Source of the DNA: Acidobacteriota bacterium
Lineage (GTDB): Bacteria; Acidobacteriota; Holophagae; Acanthopleuribacterales; Acanthopleuribacteraceae
Direction of reading: 5' to 3'
Assembly: GCA_030066195.1 (NCBI GenBank)
Contig: JASJCB010000001.1
Coordinates: 53,141-117,140, forward strand
DNA length: 64,000 bases
A program made the position numbers and the translations under genes. Below, piece by piece: positions 9,972 to 19,463 of the stretch. Numbering within the stretch: position 1 is the first letter of the stretch; each line of letters starts with the position of its first letter. The notes under the pieces were generated by a model, which had not been told where the DNA came from, searched no databases, and saw only the letters and a list, made by a program, of their open reading frames with translations.

Positions 9972-10574
9972 TTACTTCCGTTTCTTTTTGGCTTTGCGCT
10001 TTTCATTGATCTGTGCTCGAAGCTCCGCTTGGGTGGGTTCTTTATAGGTGTAGACCGAGATGATAAACCGACCGTCGATACTGTATCCGGGGAAGTCCTT
10101 CTCCTCTTGAATGAGGATGGACTTGATGTTGACGATGCGCTGGTAATTGGTCAGCTGAGCAAAAAAGCGACCATAGTCGTGATAGTTGCCCCGTGTTTCA
10201 AAGAAGAAGGGGATCTCGACGATGACATCATCCCTGCGAGGATCGTTTTTGTTGAGAGCCAGGATTTCGATACCGTTTTCATTGGCCATGCGCTTGATAT
10301 CTGAAAGAAACCTGGGCTCGTCGACATTCATGGGCAGCACCATCTTCAAACGATCGAGCTGATCCTTGAGATTGGCCATCTCTTCCTGTAACACGGCGGC
10401 GGTTTGCTCGATGGCCCGGGCCACATTGATCTTCTGGTTAAGATCCGCATTACTCACGCCAAGCGATTTGATCTGCTGCCGGTCTCCCTTCAAGATCACG
10501 AACTGGGCCATGACCAGGGCAAGCACGATAATGCCGAAGCCGGCCAGCAACTGCTGTATCTTCGTAAGCTTCAT
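9972..10574 (-). CDS. pilO: Type IV pilus assembly protein PilO
   Basis: This 200-residue protein has one N-terminal membrane helix (~8-28, LLAGFGIIVLALVMAQFVIL). A periplasmic coiled coil follows (~35-85) with LKDQLDRLKMVLPMNVDEP, then a ferredoxin-like domain that includes VEIPFFFETRGNYHDYGRFF and ends in a lysine-rich tail. This is the characteristic PilO layout, including the LP-x-x-x-E/D-P segment after the coiled coil. It heterodimerises with PilN in the inner-membrane alignment complex. Its ATG overlaps the pilN stop (ATGA-type coupling at 10574). Confidence 0.92.
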   Translation of the reverse strand: MKLTKIQQLLAGFGIIVLALVMAQFVILKGDRQQIKSLGVSNADLNQKINVARAIEQTAAVLQEEMANLKDQLDRLKMVLPMNVDEPRFLSDIKRMANENGIEILALNKNDPRRDDVIVEIPFFFETRGNYHDYGRFFAQLTNYQRIVNIKSILIQEEKDFPGYSIDGRFIISVYTYKEPTQAELRAQINEKRKAKKKRK

Positions 10575-11281
10575 CAGCCGCCCCCGCCCGGTTTCTTGGC
10601 AGGCGCCGGTTTGCGCTTCTTCTTCAAGCTGAAATAAAGATCGAACTTGACTACCTGGACATCGTCGACGGACTGTTGTTCCCAGTTGTTCAACTCAACC
10701 TTGTTGTAACGGGAACTCATGTCAGCCAATTTATTGGTAAAGCCGGTGACGGCCTCGGAAGAACTGGCATACCCTTCGATCTTGAATTCAAGCGGGGAGC
10801 CCAGGTTATCGCCGGGCATTTTTCTGGTCTTTCGCTTGGTTTTGGTGGGTTTGATCAGCGCTCCGTCATAGCCCTGGCGAATCTCCACCAGCCATGCCGA
10901 TTCGGGCAGAACGTTGTAGATATCTTCCATCAACTTGACGGGGCCCTCGCGTGCGTCCCGAAGATCGCTGATCTTTTTGATCTTCTCGTTGAGAAGTTCT
11001 TTTTGAATCTCATAGGTAATCTGCTTTTCTTCCCAATGCTGGACCTTCTGCCACTCGGCTTCCAGGCGGGCCTTTTCGTTGCGGGCCTCATTGAGTTCCT
11101 GCTTGACGAAATGCCGCATCACAAAAACCAGAACGACCGCAACCAGAATGGCCGCGATCAAGATAGCGTTTTCCTGGAGTTCCGATTGGGCGCCGCCGCC
11201 TGCCGCCGCGGCAGCTTTCTTCGCGGCCTTGGGAGATGCGGCTTTCTTCTCGGCGATGAGGTTAATGCGTATCATAGTCAT
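10574..11281 (-). CDS. pilN: Type IV pilus assembly protein PilN
   Basis: This 235-residue protein starts MTMIRINLIAEKKAA. The short cytoplasmic N-I-x-L segment is what docks PilN onto PilM. An Ala/Gly-rich spacer, a single membrane helix (~42-62, AILIAAILVAVVLVFVMRHF), a coiled coil and a periplasmic ferredoxin-like domain follow. The alanine-rich insert (PKAAKKAAAAAGGG) before the helix and the basic C-terminus (KKKRKPAPAKKPGGGG) are slightly unusual additions. Its start overlaps the pilM stop by 4 nt and it overlaps pilO, so expression is translationally coupled. Confidence 0.93.
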   Translation of the reverse strand: MTMIRINLIAEKKAASPKAAKKAAAAAGGGAQSELQENAILIAAILVAVVLVFVMRHFVKQELNEARNEKARLEAEWQKVQHWEEKQITYEIQKELLNEKIKKISDLRDAREGPVKLMEDIYNVLPESAWLVEIRQGYDGALIKPTKTKRKTRKMPGDNLGSPLEFKIEGYASSSEAVTGFTNKLADMSSRYNKVELNNWEQQSVDDVQVVKFDLYFSLKKKRKPAPAKKPGGGG

Positions 11282-12342
11282 TTGTCATTAGCCCTCCGCA
11301 TGGCCAAACCCACGGCGATTGCCGCGCTCGCCTTGATCTCGTGAATCAGTTCGGGGTTGAACTGCTTTTCACTGTATGTGATGTTCTGGAATGGATTGAG
11401 CATTTCCACCGGAGCTTCAAAGCGTTCCGACAGGAACTCATCGAGGTTGAGGATCTTGGAACTGCCGCCGGTCATCATGATGCGATTGATTTTCTCCGCG
11501 GAAGTGGTGGCCTTGAAAAAGTCGAATGTTTTTTGAACTTCCACGCCCAAATCCACGGTGACGCTTTTGATGATGGGAATCACCCGTTCGAAATCGAATC
11601 CCTCGACCGACTCGCCGCGTTTGAGCTGTTCGGCGGTGTCGAAATCTACGCCGAGATCTTTCTGAATAGCATCGGTATAGATGTTGCCGCCGAAGGAAAT
11701 ATCGCGCCAGAAAATCGGGTTGTTGCCCTGCATGATATTGATGTTCATGACAGAGGCTCCGATGTTGATCAAAGCGGTGACCTGTAAATCGGATAATTCG
11801 TAGTTGGCCGTTAACGAATTCTGTAATGCAAACGAATCGACGTCGACAACCACGGGCGTTTTACCGGCCTGTTGCACCACACTGACATATTCGGAGACCT
11901 TTTCTTTTTTCGCGGCGACCAACAGCACATCCATATTGCCGTCGCCGCGATCGGCTTCGTCCAGAACCTGGTAATCCAAATTGACATCATCGATATCGAA
12001 AGGTATATAGCTTTCCGCCTCCCAGCGAATCGATTCAGCGAGTTCCTCTTCCGCCATATATGCCATGGTTATTTTCTTAATAATTACCGAATGCCCGGAC
12101 ACGGAGATGGCCACATCGCCGCCTTTGACTTTGTTTTCACCGAACAATTGGGCAATGGCGTCGACCACCATGGTGGCATCCATAATCGAGCCGTCCACAA
12201 TAACCTCGGGGGAAAGGGATACAAGGCCGATATTTACCAGTTTCCACTTACTGTCCCCTTTATGGGGTTTCAGCTCGACCAGTTTAATCGAGCTTGAACC
12301 TACGTCCAACCCGATCAGGCCTTTCGATTTTCCAAATAGCAC
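11278..12342 (-). CDS. pilM: Type IV pilus assembly ATPase-like protein PilM
   Basis: This 354-residue protein belongs to the actin/FtsA-like fold. The phosphate-1 motif is GLIGLDVGSSSIKLVEL at the N-terminus, and the adenosine motif MMTGGSSKILNLDEFL lies near residue ~295. It is cytoplasmic and binds the N-terminal tail of PilN, joining the motor platform to the alignment complex. It is the first gene of the pil operon, which runs without a large gap through pilN, O, P and Q, the lipoprotein, the TPR protein and the roadblock protein. The upstream 549-nt region should contain the promoter. Confidence 0.95.
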   Translation of the reverse strand: MLFGKSKGLIGLDVGSSSIKLVELKPHKGDSKWKLVNIGLVSLSPEVIVDGSIMDATMVVDAIAQLFGENKVKGGDVAISVSGHSVIIKKITMAYMAEEELAESIRWEAESYIPFDIDDVNLDYQVLDEADRGDGNMDVLLVAAKKEKVSEYVSVVQQAGKTPVVVDVDSFALQNSLTANYELSDLQVTALINIGASVMNINIMQGNNPIFWRDISFGGNIYTDAIQKDLGVDFDTAEQLKRGESVEGFDFERVIPIIKSVTVDLGVEVQKTFDFFKATTSAEKINRIMMTGGSSKILNLDEFLSERFEAPVEMLNPFQNITYSEKQFNPELIHEIKASAAIAVGLAMRRANDK

Positions 12343-12891
12343 TGGTGCCTCCCCTTCCCGCTATCATCCCCGTATGGAAGCCGTTCAATCGTATTATTTA
12401 GTACGAAACTAGCACTCGGACACATAAAGAGTCAACCCAGACTATCACATTAGTGATAAAAAAGTGTTGTTTTTTTTATTATGGTTCATGCATTTGCGCT
12501 TTTTTCTTAGTATGACTCGGCCGGCCGGCCAAATGAGGCTAAACGTCACAGCGTCCCTCCACGTGACTATCATTATAAAACCCCGAGCCCCCGCCCCATG
12601 CGGGTTGAAGCGTCCTCGCAGTCTTTTTTACCTATTCCGCATTATAAAGGCCCCGGGTAATATTGGGATACTAAGCATCACACATAAACCATTTCACTTT
12701 AAAACTTATGGATTGTGACGCGTCTCACTATCATTCAGCGGTGATTTTAGCACCATACGGCCCCCATCCCGACGGAAACGGCGAGCAGCTATCCTAGCAC
12801 GCAACCATTTGGAAAGAAAGGAGAAAAACGGACACGCCACGCCCGGCGCCCGATCCGGCCGGCCGCTTTTGATTGTATTGATTTACACCGT
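12343..12891. other. Gene-free region upstream of pilM
   Basis: No convincing gene is seen in these 549 bases. On the minus strand it should hold the pil operon promoter. A TTGACT box (complement of 12430-12435) is visible without a good -10 partner. A perfect inverted repeat TATCAC-ATTA-GTGATA sits at 12443-12458, next to an A/T tract, and could be an operator. No RNA gene or intrinsic terminator with a clear U-tract was found for the PP2C gene that ends at 12892. Confidence 0.5.
12443..12458. promoter_or_regulatory. Palindrome upstream of the pil operon (possible operator)
   Basis: TATCACATTAGTGATA has perfect 6-bp arms around ATTA. It lies just upstream of a TTGACT box facing pilM (complement of 12430-12435). 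Its symmetry and place are typical of a dimeric regulator site, but it occurs once and no regulator is known, so the assignment is tentative. Confidence 0.3.
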
Positions 12892-13656
12892 TTACAGAAT
12901 ACGTACAAGGGAGACCGTGATATTATCATCACCTCCCTTGAAATTGGCCGCCTCGATCAAATTGCCGGTTAGAATATCCAGAGGTAGACGCTCGCCTTCA
13001 ACGATGACCGAAAGAATCTCATGGTCGGTTAACATAGAGTTGAGGCCGTCGGAACAAAGCAACAGTAGATCGTCCTTCTTGAGGGGCAGCTCCATCAGGT
13101 CCACCTGAATTTCGGTACCGCTGCCCAGAGCCTGGGTAATAACATTGCGGAAGGGATGATTGCGTGCATTTTCGGCGGTCAGGAAACCCTGCTTAAGCTG
13201 TTCGTTGACCCAGGAATGATCCGAGGTAATGGGCAGCAGTTTGTTTTCGCGGATCAGGTAGGCGCGGGAATCGCCGACATGGGCGATGGAACAGCTGTCA
13301 TCCAGCATCATGGCGGCGACCACGGTAGTGCCCATGCCCCGGCATTCTACCCGCTCCATGGTGGTCAAGCGTATCTTCTCATTGGCCAGGGTAATGGCGT
13401 ATCGCAGCTTGTTGGCTACCAGCGAAACGTCTTTGTCAAAGGATTCCGGCCAGGTCCAGTCGTCGTCTTCACGGGTCATGAGCAGGATTCGCTCGATCTC
13501 TTCCACTGCAATGCGGCTGGCAACCTCACCGGCCGCGTGACCGCCCATCCCGTCGGCAACCAGGAACAAACCCAATTCCTGATTGGTGCAAAAGTTGTCT
13601 TCATTCGCCTTTCGCTTCATGCCGACATCGGTGGCGACAAAGGACTCATAGTGCAA
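12892..13656 (-). CDS. PP2C-family protein serine/threonine phosphatase
   Basis: This 254-residue, single-domain soluble PP2C/PPM phosphatase has the metal-binding motifs in order: KRKANEDNF near the start (D of motif 1), LFLVADGMGGHAAGEVAS (motif 2), HVGDSRAYLI, LLLCSDGLNSMLTD and GGDDNITVSL at the C-terminus. These aspartates bind two Mn/Mg ions. Such phosphatases reverse the action of bacterial Hanks-type Ser/Thr kinases; a kinase is encoded at 45.9-49.3 kb, but a direct link is only speculation. It is 12 nt from the upstream J-domain gene and probably co-transcribed. Confidence 0.93.
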   Translation of the reverse strand: MHYESFVATDVGMKRKANEDNFCTNQELGLFLVADGMGGHAAGEVASRIAVEEIERILLMTREDDDWTWPESFDKDVSLVANKLRYAITLANEKIRLTTMERVECRGMGTTVVAAMMLDDSCSIAHVGDSRAYLIRENKLLPITSDHSWVNEQLKQGFLTAENARNHPFRNVITQALGSGTEIQVDLMELPLKKDDLLLLCSDGLNSMLTDHEILSVIVEGERLPLDILTGNLIEAANFKGGDDNITVSLVRIL

Positions 13657-13668
13657 GTGTCATATCCC

Positions 13669-14316
13669 CTATCGGTTGAATAACCCGCCGAGGAAGCCCG
13701 ACTTATACCTTTTGGGATCGAGTTCGCGCCCGATCTCCAGCAATTCACTATTTTGAGGGAACTGCTCAAAGGCTTTGTCAAGAGCCACCTTGGCCCTGGT
13801 ATTCAATCCAAACGTCCTTAAGGCCTTGATAAATTCCGTGTGGTATTTCATCACGCCCGGTTTCATCCCGATAGCTTTCTGGAAGTGAGCTACCGAGTCC
13901 CTGTGAAGCCGGGTAACATTACTTTCCGCGACAGCAAGTCGGAAATAGGTTTCCGCATCTTCCTTGTAGTGATTGGCTCGTTTAAAACATTCTACCGCGG
14001 CCTCGTGTTGACCGGAACCGGACCGGGTTATGCCCGTTTCAAAATATTTTCGAGCCAGAACCAGCGGGTCTTCATTTAAAGAACTTGTTTGCCGTGTTGT
14101 CGGCGCTTTCAATTTTCGGTCGTACCGGGCGCGTAGGCGGGGGTCCTTCAATGTGTTGAATGCCACCACCACCTGTTTATATTTTTTCTCCGCGTCGGCC
14201 CGTTCCGACTCCGCAAAACGGTCGGGATGATACTTTTTCGAAAGCTCCCGAAAGGCGCGGTGCAGCGTGTTGCGATCACAATTCTTGGGTACGCCCAATA
14301 GTTGATAGTGATCCAT
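13669..14316 (-). CDS. J-domain protein with C-terminal TPR
   Basis: This 215-residue protein begins with a DnaJ J-domain: MDHYQLLGVPKNCDRNTLHR, then the essential HPD motif within LSKKYHPDRFAESERAD, and helix IV. Residues ~95-200 form TPR-like helices (YFETGITRSGSGQHEAAVEC, AVAHFQKAIGMKPG). There is no Gly/Phe or zinc-finger region, so it is not a canonical DnaJ but a specialised co-chaperone that would stimulate a DnaK ATPase for particular clients. The ATG at 14316 places the J-domain at the N-terminus and has AAGGAG 12 nt upstream. An alternative ATG lies at 14355. It precedes the PP2C gene. Confidence 0.8.
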   Translation of the reverse strand: MDHYQLLGVPKNCDRNTLHRAFRELSKKYHPDRFAESERADAEKKYKQVVVAFNTLKDPRLRARYDRKLKAPTTRQTSSLNEDPLVLARKYFETGITRSGSGQHEAAVECFKRANHYKEDAETYFRLAVAESNVTRLHRDSVAHFQKAIGMKPGVMKYHTEFIKALRTFGLNTRAKVALDKAFEQFPQNSELLEIGRELDPKRYKSGFLGGLFNR

Positions 14317-14426
14317 GGAAGGAATCAGCTCCTTATTGTACATTTCACGCCCCATGTTGCGGGCGCCCGTATAACCTTAATATAATCGACTTGGTCCACG
14401 GTCTACTTAAATCTCATTTTAACGCA

Positions 14427-15545
14427 TTATTTGCCGCCGCGTCCTATTCTTTTCGCCATCTTTCTCAATGCCTCGGGCACATTTCGATCACGTTCCAAGC
14501 CTTTCAAGTCCTTTTTATTCAATCGAGGCAGGAATTTCATGGTGAAGGCGATCGGCGTTCGGGGGTTTTTAATCAGGTTGTAAATGATCTTGTAGCTCTT
14601 GGTCCATTCACGGTTGGAGGCAATGAGACGCAACACATCGGTCTGCACATTGCGCAGGTTGGAATAGAATTCCACCTCGGATTCGGTGATGCGCGGCGAT
14701 TTAATCACGGCACAGCATACCAACTTGTTGGAATCGCGGATCAGGGTGGAACGCACCTCGCGATCGCCCTTGATGGCCGCCTGGACTTTTTGAGGCACCG
14801 ACATGGAGGCGAGTTGTTCCAGGATGGAAAGTTTTTCCTTCTTGACCGGGGCGCCGGGTTTCGGCGATTCGGAAGGCGGCGCCTCGACCTTGGGTTCCTC
14901 TTTGGCCGCCGGCTTTGCTCGGGCTGTGTCCATCATGGACGTTTTCTTCATGGGTCCCGATTCTTTGCCGAAGGCGGCCACGAACTCGCGGGCGTCGGCA
15001 ATGGCTTGTTCCTCGATTTCCTTCGTAGACAGGCCCTCCAGTTCTTCGGCGGGCGCAATCTTGGCCTTGAGCAACAGGCGACCGTATTCATCCAGTTTCT
15101 GTTTCTGGTTGATGGAGAGCGCGGGATTCAACCGCAGGCGGTCGATAATCGCGGGCTCTTCCAGGATCTTGACCTGGTTGTTGACCGCCAGATCCAACAA
15201 AACCGATTCCAGCCCGGGGGCCGCCTCGGCAATGGCAACGGCCGGCGTCATCGGGTTCAGGATGATGGCCGACTTGACCTCGACCGGCAGGCTGAAACCT
15301 TTCAGGTAGAAGGCATTGATGTCGGCTTCGATCTCGCGGTTCTGGAAAAAGGTTTTCTTCAAACCGTCCGGCAGGCCGTCGAAGGTCGTGCGGGCGTCTT
15401 CCAGCAGCCCCGGGTCTTTTTCACAGACCAGGAACAGCGCCTCGATCATGATTTCGCCCTCGATGGGCACCATGCCGCGCGCCAGTGCGCCCAGCGCGTG
15501 ATCGGGAATATTTCCGCTTCGGATTCGTTCCAGTATATCGTCCAT
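14427..15545 (-). CDS. Conserved hypothetical helical protein
   Basis: The protein has 372 residues, no signal peptide and no membrane helix. The N-terminal half is helical with irregular repeats (PDHALGALARGMVPIEGE, SVLLDLAVNNQVKILEEP) that resemble HEAT-like or DUF2336-like helical pairs. A Pro/Lys/Ala-rich linker runs from ~205 to 245. The C-terminal ~120 residues (LASMSVPQKVQAAIKGDREV, RSTLIRDSNKLVCCAVIKSP) look like a conserved domain that I have seen in hypothetical proteins of deltaproteobacteria and acidobacteria but cannot name. It starts 3 nt after the RodZ-like gene stops, so the two are one transcription unit. Function unknown. Confidence 0.65.
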   Translation of the reverse strand: MDDILERIRSGNIPDHALGALARGMVPIEGEIMIEALFLVCEKDPGLLEDARTTFDGLPDGLKKTFFQNREIEADINAFYLKGFSLPVEVKSAIILNPMTPAVAIAEAAPGLESVLLDLAVNNQVKILEEPAIIDRLRLNPALSINQKQKLDEYGRLLLKAKIAPAEELEGLSTKEIEEQAIADAREFVAAFGKESGPMKKTSMMDTARAKPAAKEEPKVEAPPSESPKPGAPVKKEKLSILEQLASMSVPQKVQAAIKGDREVRSTLIRDSNKLVCCAVIKSPRITESEVEFYSNLRNVQTDVLRLIASNREWTKSYKIIYNLIKNPRTPIAFTMKFLPRLNKKDLKGLERDRNVPEALRKMAKRIGRGGK

Positions 15546-15548
15546 GCC

Positions 15549-16634
15549 CTACTCCTCCCTGGGTTCCAGGGCCGGTTGGTTCTTGACCTTCTCGTCCATG
15601 GCAGCAAACAGTTCGCCGGGGCCGAATTCAAAGGATATTTTGGTTTTAATCGCATGAGAACGAGCGCGGAAGGCGCCGCCCGCTTGGACAGCCACGCGCC
15701 AGGTATCTCCCAATACCATGCTGTTCTCGGCCCCATAGCGATAATACCGCACCTGTCCGGGTTGCAAGAGCCGCTCCGTGACCACCTGATCATCGATGGT
15801 CACCATAACCCAAACCTCGGCCAGGGCTTCTACGGCAAACATGTCTTCCATGCGCTCAGCCGGACGGCGCCCGTCTATCCAGGTCACATTCTGCAATGAG
15901 GAAACCGGCAAGACACTCGGCTTTTCGATGACAACCGGCTCCGGCTCGGTAGTCCCCTCCCCTTCGGGTTGCTCGCCCGGCTGTCCCCCCTGTTCATCGA
16001 CGGTCGACGGTGTCGCGGTATCGACCTCGGAAGCGACGGTATCCGCAGGCGGTTCCACCTCGGCATTTGAATCGTCGGAGGATTCTTCAGGCGGCGGCAG
16101 TGGATCGGGATCGGAAACTTCGTTCCCGGTCGCCTGGTCCGGCGGCTGGAATTCGGTGCGCGTCGGTTCGACGGTGGAGGGCGGTTGTTGCGGCGTCGGG
16201 GCCGGCTCGGGCGTGGTTTGCGGGGCGCCGGTCCAGCGGGCGATAATCCCGTCGAAATCGCCGTTCGTATAATAATAGATGCCGGCCGCCGATAAGGGCA
16301 GTATGACCACCACGGTCAAGATCAAAATCGCCTGGTTGCGTTGCTGCACAAACAGGGAGTTATCGCGCTTGGTCTGTTCCTGCTGAGCCACGAAATGCGG
16401 TTTGATGGCGTATTGCTCATGGTATTCCGTGGTAATGATGTCCTCGTCCAACTTGAGGAAGCGGGCGTAGGTTCGCAGAAAATTGCGCGTGTAGACACCC
16501 TTGGGCAGGCTGGAAATGTCATCGTTTTCCAGTGCGATGAGAAACATTTTGGCGATTTTGGTGGCCCGCACGACATCGTCCAGTTCCAGGCCCATCTTTT
16601 TTCTGGCCCGTTTCAGGGTTTCACCGATCGTCAT
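15549..16634 (-). CDS. RodZ-like membrane protein (XRE HTH + DUF4115)
   Basis: The protein has 361 residues. The N-terminal helix-turn-helix (TIGETLKRARKKMGLELDDV ... FLIALENDDISSLPKGVYTR) is the RodZ/YmfM cytoplasmic domain that contacts MreB. A single membrane helix follows (~113-133, AILILTVVVILPLSAAGIYYY), then a long Pro/Glu/Thr-rich periplasmic linker and a C-terminal beta-domain (DUF4115; VWVMVTIDDQVVTERLLQPG). RodZ links cell-wall elongation to the actin-like cytoskeleton. The start at 16634 is preceded by GGAG; an upstream alternative at 16691 would add an unrelated tail. No mre genes are present here, so function rests on architecture. Confidence 0.8.
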   Translation of the reverse strand: MTIGETLKRARKKMGLELDDVVRATKIAKMFLIALENDDISSLPKGVYTRNFLRTYARFLKLDEDIITTEYHEQYAIKPHFVAQQEQTKRDNSLFVQQRNQAILILTVVVILPLSAAGIYYYTNGDFDGIIARWTGAPQTTPEPAPTPQQPPSTVEPTRTEFQPPDQATGNEVSDPDPLPPPEESSDDSNAEVEPPADTVASEVDTATPSTVDEQGGQPGEQPEGEGTTEPEPVVIEKPSVLPVSSLQNVTWIDGRRPAERMEDMFAVEALAEVWVMVTIDDQVVTERLLQPGQVRYYRYGAENSMVLGDTWRVAVQAGGAFRARSHAIKTKISFEFGPGELFAAMDEKVKNQPALEPREE

Positions 16635-16724
16635 AGGCCGTCTTTCTCCATTCCCAATCGGGCTTTTTGTGATAAATGCATGCCCGGTCACATTATTCTA
16701 ATCGATATACCGGGGGAATTGGGC

Positions 16725-18044
16725 TCAAAAAGCGTGCAAAACCACGGGCTGACGTAACGCGTCGCGCGCTTCGCCGATCTCGAAACAGGCGCGGATGCGA
16801 CGGTCGACCTCCGGGTCTTCCCGCAGGCCTTTTTCGCCGTAAAGCCAGGCGATCACCTGACCGCGCTCCACACGGTCGTTGACATGGCGGGCCAGAACCA
16901 GGCCGGCCAGGGGATCGATCGCATCGCTACGCACCTTGCGACCGGCGCCCAGATCGACCATCAAGTAACCGATATCCCGACCCTTGACGGCATGCACCAT
17001 ACCGCTCCGTTCCGCCGTAACGGCCCGGCGCGGCAGTTTGTCCAAACTGTCGGCTTGTAAACGGGACATGGCTTGAGGTTGCGCGCCGCAGAAGACAAGA
17101 TAGCGCTCCAACCGGTCCATGGCGCTGCCGTCATCGATAGTTTTCCGCATCCTGGCCCGGGCGTCACCGGGATCGTTCGTCAAACCGCCTTGCGCCAGCA
17201 TGACCTCGCCCAAGGCAAACACCAGCTCCATTAAAGGCCGATCCGGACAGGTTTTGAGATAGTCGCGGGCCTCCAAGAGTTCCAAGTAGTTGCCCACGGC
17301 GTGACCCAGGGGTTCTTCCATCCGGGTGATGACCCCGCGTACATTCATGCCGCCCATATCGCCGATGGTTTTCAGGTTGCCGGCCAGTTCGCGGGCCGAC
17401 TCCATATCCTGCATGAAGGCGGCGGTTCCACACTTGACGTCCATGCACAGACAGCCCGCGCCGCCGGCCAGTTTTTTGGAGAGAATAGAGGCGGTGATCA
17501 GCGGAATGGAATCGACCGTACCGGTGACGTCACGCAAGGCGTAGAGAATGCGATCGGCCGGGGCAATGCGCTCCGTTGCCTGGGCATTGGCCCAACCGAA
17601 CCGGTCGAGCATGGCCTGCATGGCCCCGGGTCCCTGGTTGCAGGAAACGCCCTCCAGCGACTCGAATTTATCGATGGTTCCGCCGGAGAAACCCAGGCCG
17701 CGCCCGGACAACATGGTCACCGGCAGACCGACGGCGGCCATAATGGGCGCAAGAATCAAGGTGACTTTATCGCCGATACCGCCGGTGCTGTGTTTGTCGG
17801 CCAGAACGGGGTAACCCTGGAAGCTCAGGCGGTCGCCGGAATCGGCCATGGCGTTGGTCAAAGCCAGGGTTTCATCGAAGTCCATGCCGTTCAGGCGGAT
17901 CGCCATCAACAAAGCGGCAGTCTGGTAATCGGGAACGGTTTCCGCAACCACGGCGTCGATCCAGGCTTGAATCTCCGCGTCGGTCAGAGACCGTCCTACC
18001 TTCTTTTTTTCGATAAGAGGAACCAGATTGACCATTTGGGTCAT
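16725..18044 (-). CDS. Pyrimidine-nucleoside (thymidine) phosphorylase
   Basis: This 439-residue protein has the size of the thymidine/pyrimidine-nucleoside phosphorylase family and its signature segments: DKHSTGGIGDKVTLILAPI, LSGRGLGFSGGTIDKFES and the C-terminal barrel-sandwich domain. It cleaves thymidine or uridine with phosphate to base and (deoxy)ribose-1-phosphate. GDKVTL, in contrast to the GDVTSL of enterobacterial DeoA, favours the broader pyrimidine-nucleoside phosphorylase (Pdp) type. It is cytoplasmic and lies between a TPR membrane protein and the RodZ-like gene on the same strand. Confidence 0.92.
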   Translation of the reverse strand: MTQMVNLVPLIEKKKVGRSLTDAEIQAWIDAVVAETVPDYQTAALLMAIRLNGMDFDETLALTNAMADSGDRLSFQGYPVLADKHSTGGIGDKVTLILAPIMAAVGLPVTMLSGRGLGFSGGTIDKFESLEGVSCNQGPGAMQAMLDRFGWANAQATERIAPADRILYALRDVTGTVDSIPLITASILSKKLAGGAGCLCMDVKCGTAAFMQDMESARELAGNLKTIGDMGGMNVRGVITRMEEPLGHAVGNYLELLEARDYLKTCPDRPLMELVFALGEVMLAQGGLTNDPGDARARMRKTIDDGSAMDRLERYLVFCGAQPQAMSRLQADSLDKLPRRAVTAERSGMVHAVKGRDIGYLMVDLGAGRKVRSDAIDPLAGLVLARHVNDRVERGQVIAWLYGEKGLREDPEVDRRIRACFEIGEARDALRQPVVLHAF

Positions 18045-18071
18045 GCGTTCTCCCGATAGACCCGATCCCGA

Positions 18072-18824
18072 TCAGCTTTCGCTTTTGGCGTCATCCCCTT
18101 CCAACTCTTCCAACAACTCGCGAACCTTGATAAGCACGGGCGGTTCGCCCTGAGCACTTTCGTCGCCTTCATAGCGATCGACCAGAGCGGCCAGTTCCTG
18201 GCGCGCGGTGGTTTCATCGCCCTTACCCTTCAGGCACAACGCCTTCTTGTAAATGATGAGGTCCTCGTAAGCGGCGCCGTTCAGTTTGGCGGCTTCGATG
18301 CGGTCATAAATGTCGATGGCTTCGTCATAGCGACCTTCTGCCAGATTCAAATCGGCCTGTCCCATCATTCCGATCAGTTTGACCGAACCCTCGCCCTGAT
18401 CCGCCAACTCTCCATACAACTCGGCCAGTTCCTCGGTAACACCCAGGCTGGTAAGGCAACCGATCTTCATAACCATTGCCTGGTGACGGGCAATGCCGCT
18501 CAGTTCAGGGATCACCTCGTTCAATTTGGCCAGGGCGGCTTCGTATTTTTCTCTGTTATTGGCAAACTTCAGTTCGGCCGTTTCATCATCGATATTCGTT
18601 TGCAGAATCTTCTCTGCCTCGTAGATCGCGGAAGCGCGCTGATTGGCCGATTTAAGGTTCTGCGCCTGGTAGATGGTCAACGCGGCCACCAGGCCCAAAA
18701 ACACGGCCAATGCGATCAGAACCTGGGCGGGGTTCTGCTGCATATAGCGGGCGGCCTTCTCCATCCCGGAGAGGAATTCGTCTTCTTTGAGCAGTTCTCT
18801 ACGTTCGTCTTTTCGCTTGGTCAT
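18072..18824 (-). CDS. Membrane-anchored TPR protein (YfgM/TPR_21-like)
   Basis: The protein has 250 residues. A charged cytoplasmic N-terminus (MTKRKDERRELLKEDEF) precedes one membrane helix (~35-55, AQVLIALAVFLGLVAALTIYQ). The periplasmic region consists of TPR-like helices (e.g. NLAEGRYDEAIDIYDRIEAA). This matches the YfgM-type ancillary translocon/chaperone layout, although sequence similarity is limited and any single-pass TPR protein is possible. It ends 27 nt before the nucleoside phosphorylase and starts the minus-strand operon. Confidence 0.7.
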   Translation of the reverse strand: MTKRKDERRELLKEDEFLSGMEKAARYMQQNPAQVLIALAVFLGLVAALTIYQAQNLKSANQRASAIYEAEKILQTNIDDETAELKFANNREKYEAALAKLNEVIPELSGIARHQAMVMKIGCLTSLGVTEELAELYGELADQGEGSVKLIGMMGQADLNLAEGRYDEAIDIYDRIEAAKLNGAAYEDLIIYKKALCLKGKGDETTARQELAALVDRYEGDESAQGEPPVLIKVRELLEELEGDDAKSES

Positions 18825-19342
18825 TGGTTGGATCCTAAGTCATTTCGCTCTTGGCGTCATCGATAGACGCATCGCCGGGGGTATAAACCCGCAAAGACCC
18901 TATCATACACCAAAAGGCCGAATGATGTGGGAAAACATCCGCGCTTCCCGGGGCCTCGTAAAAGTCGAGCGGATTTGATAGGTTATCACGTGAGTATCAG
19001 GTACCGAGCCGATCCTTGCTTTGGAAACAGAAAGAAAATCGATGCATAAAACAACCAAGCAACATGTGAAGCTGCATAGACGCTCACTTGGCCGAGAGAT
19101 GTGCTTTTCCGGGGGGCGCAGGACAGTCATGCCTTACCCTGGGCCCATGCGCCCCTGGAAAAACACTTCTCGTTCCGCGGAACAGGCATGTGCCACTCGG
19201 GTGGAAGTAGCCTGTACCGGACAAAAGTTTACACTTTTGATCAAAAATAAGCGGGCACAACTGTAGGTAGTCATTCCCCGTTTATTTTTCCGATCGGGAA
19301 TTCAACCGGGAAAAGGCTCTTGGGGTCGGAAGATTGAAGAGA

Positions 19343-19431
19343 AATTGACCGCCGATGATCCGAATCGGCGAGAATGGGCACTCGAGTAAGCGGACTTTGT
19401 TCAACTCCACTCAATTGATCGACGGTCAATT
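19343..19431. repeat. Imperfect inverted repeat downstream of bglX
   Basis: AATTGACCGCCGATGATC at 19343-19360 is mirrored by the complement of 19414-19431 (AATTGACCGTCGATCAAT). The arms are ~18 bp and separated by ~53 bp. It could fold in RNA read through from bglX, or mark the ends of a small degraded element. No gene lies between the arms. Confidence 0.35.
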
Positions 19432-19463
19432 CTTTGTTCTTTTTCTTTCAGATCGGTAAGGCG

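Noticed and set aside
14160..15899. 579-codon plus-strand frame
   Set aside because: It is antisense to the J-domain, hypothetical and RodZ-like genes, whose protein features are clear, and has no family features.
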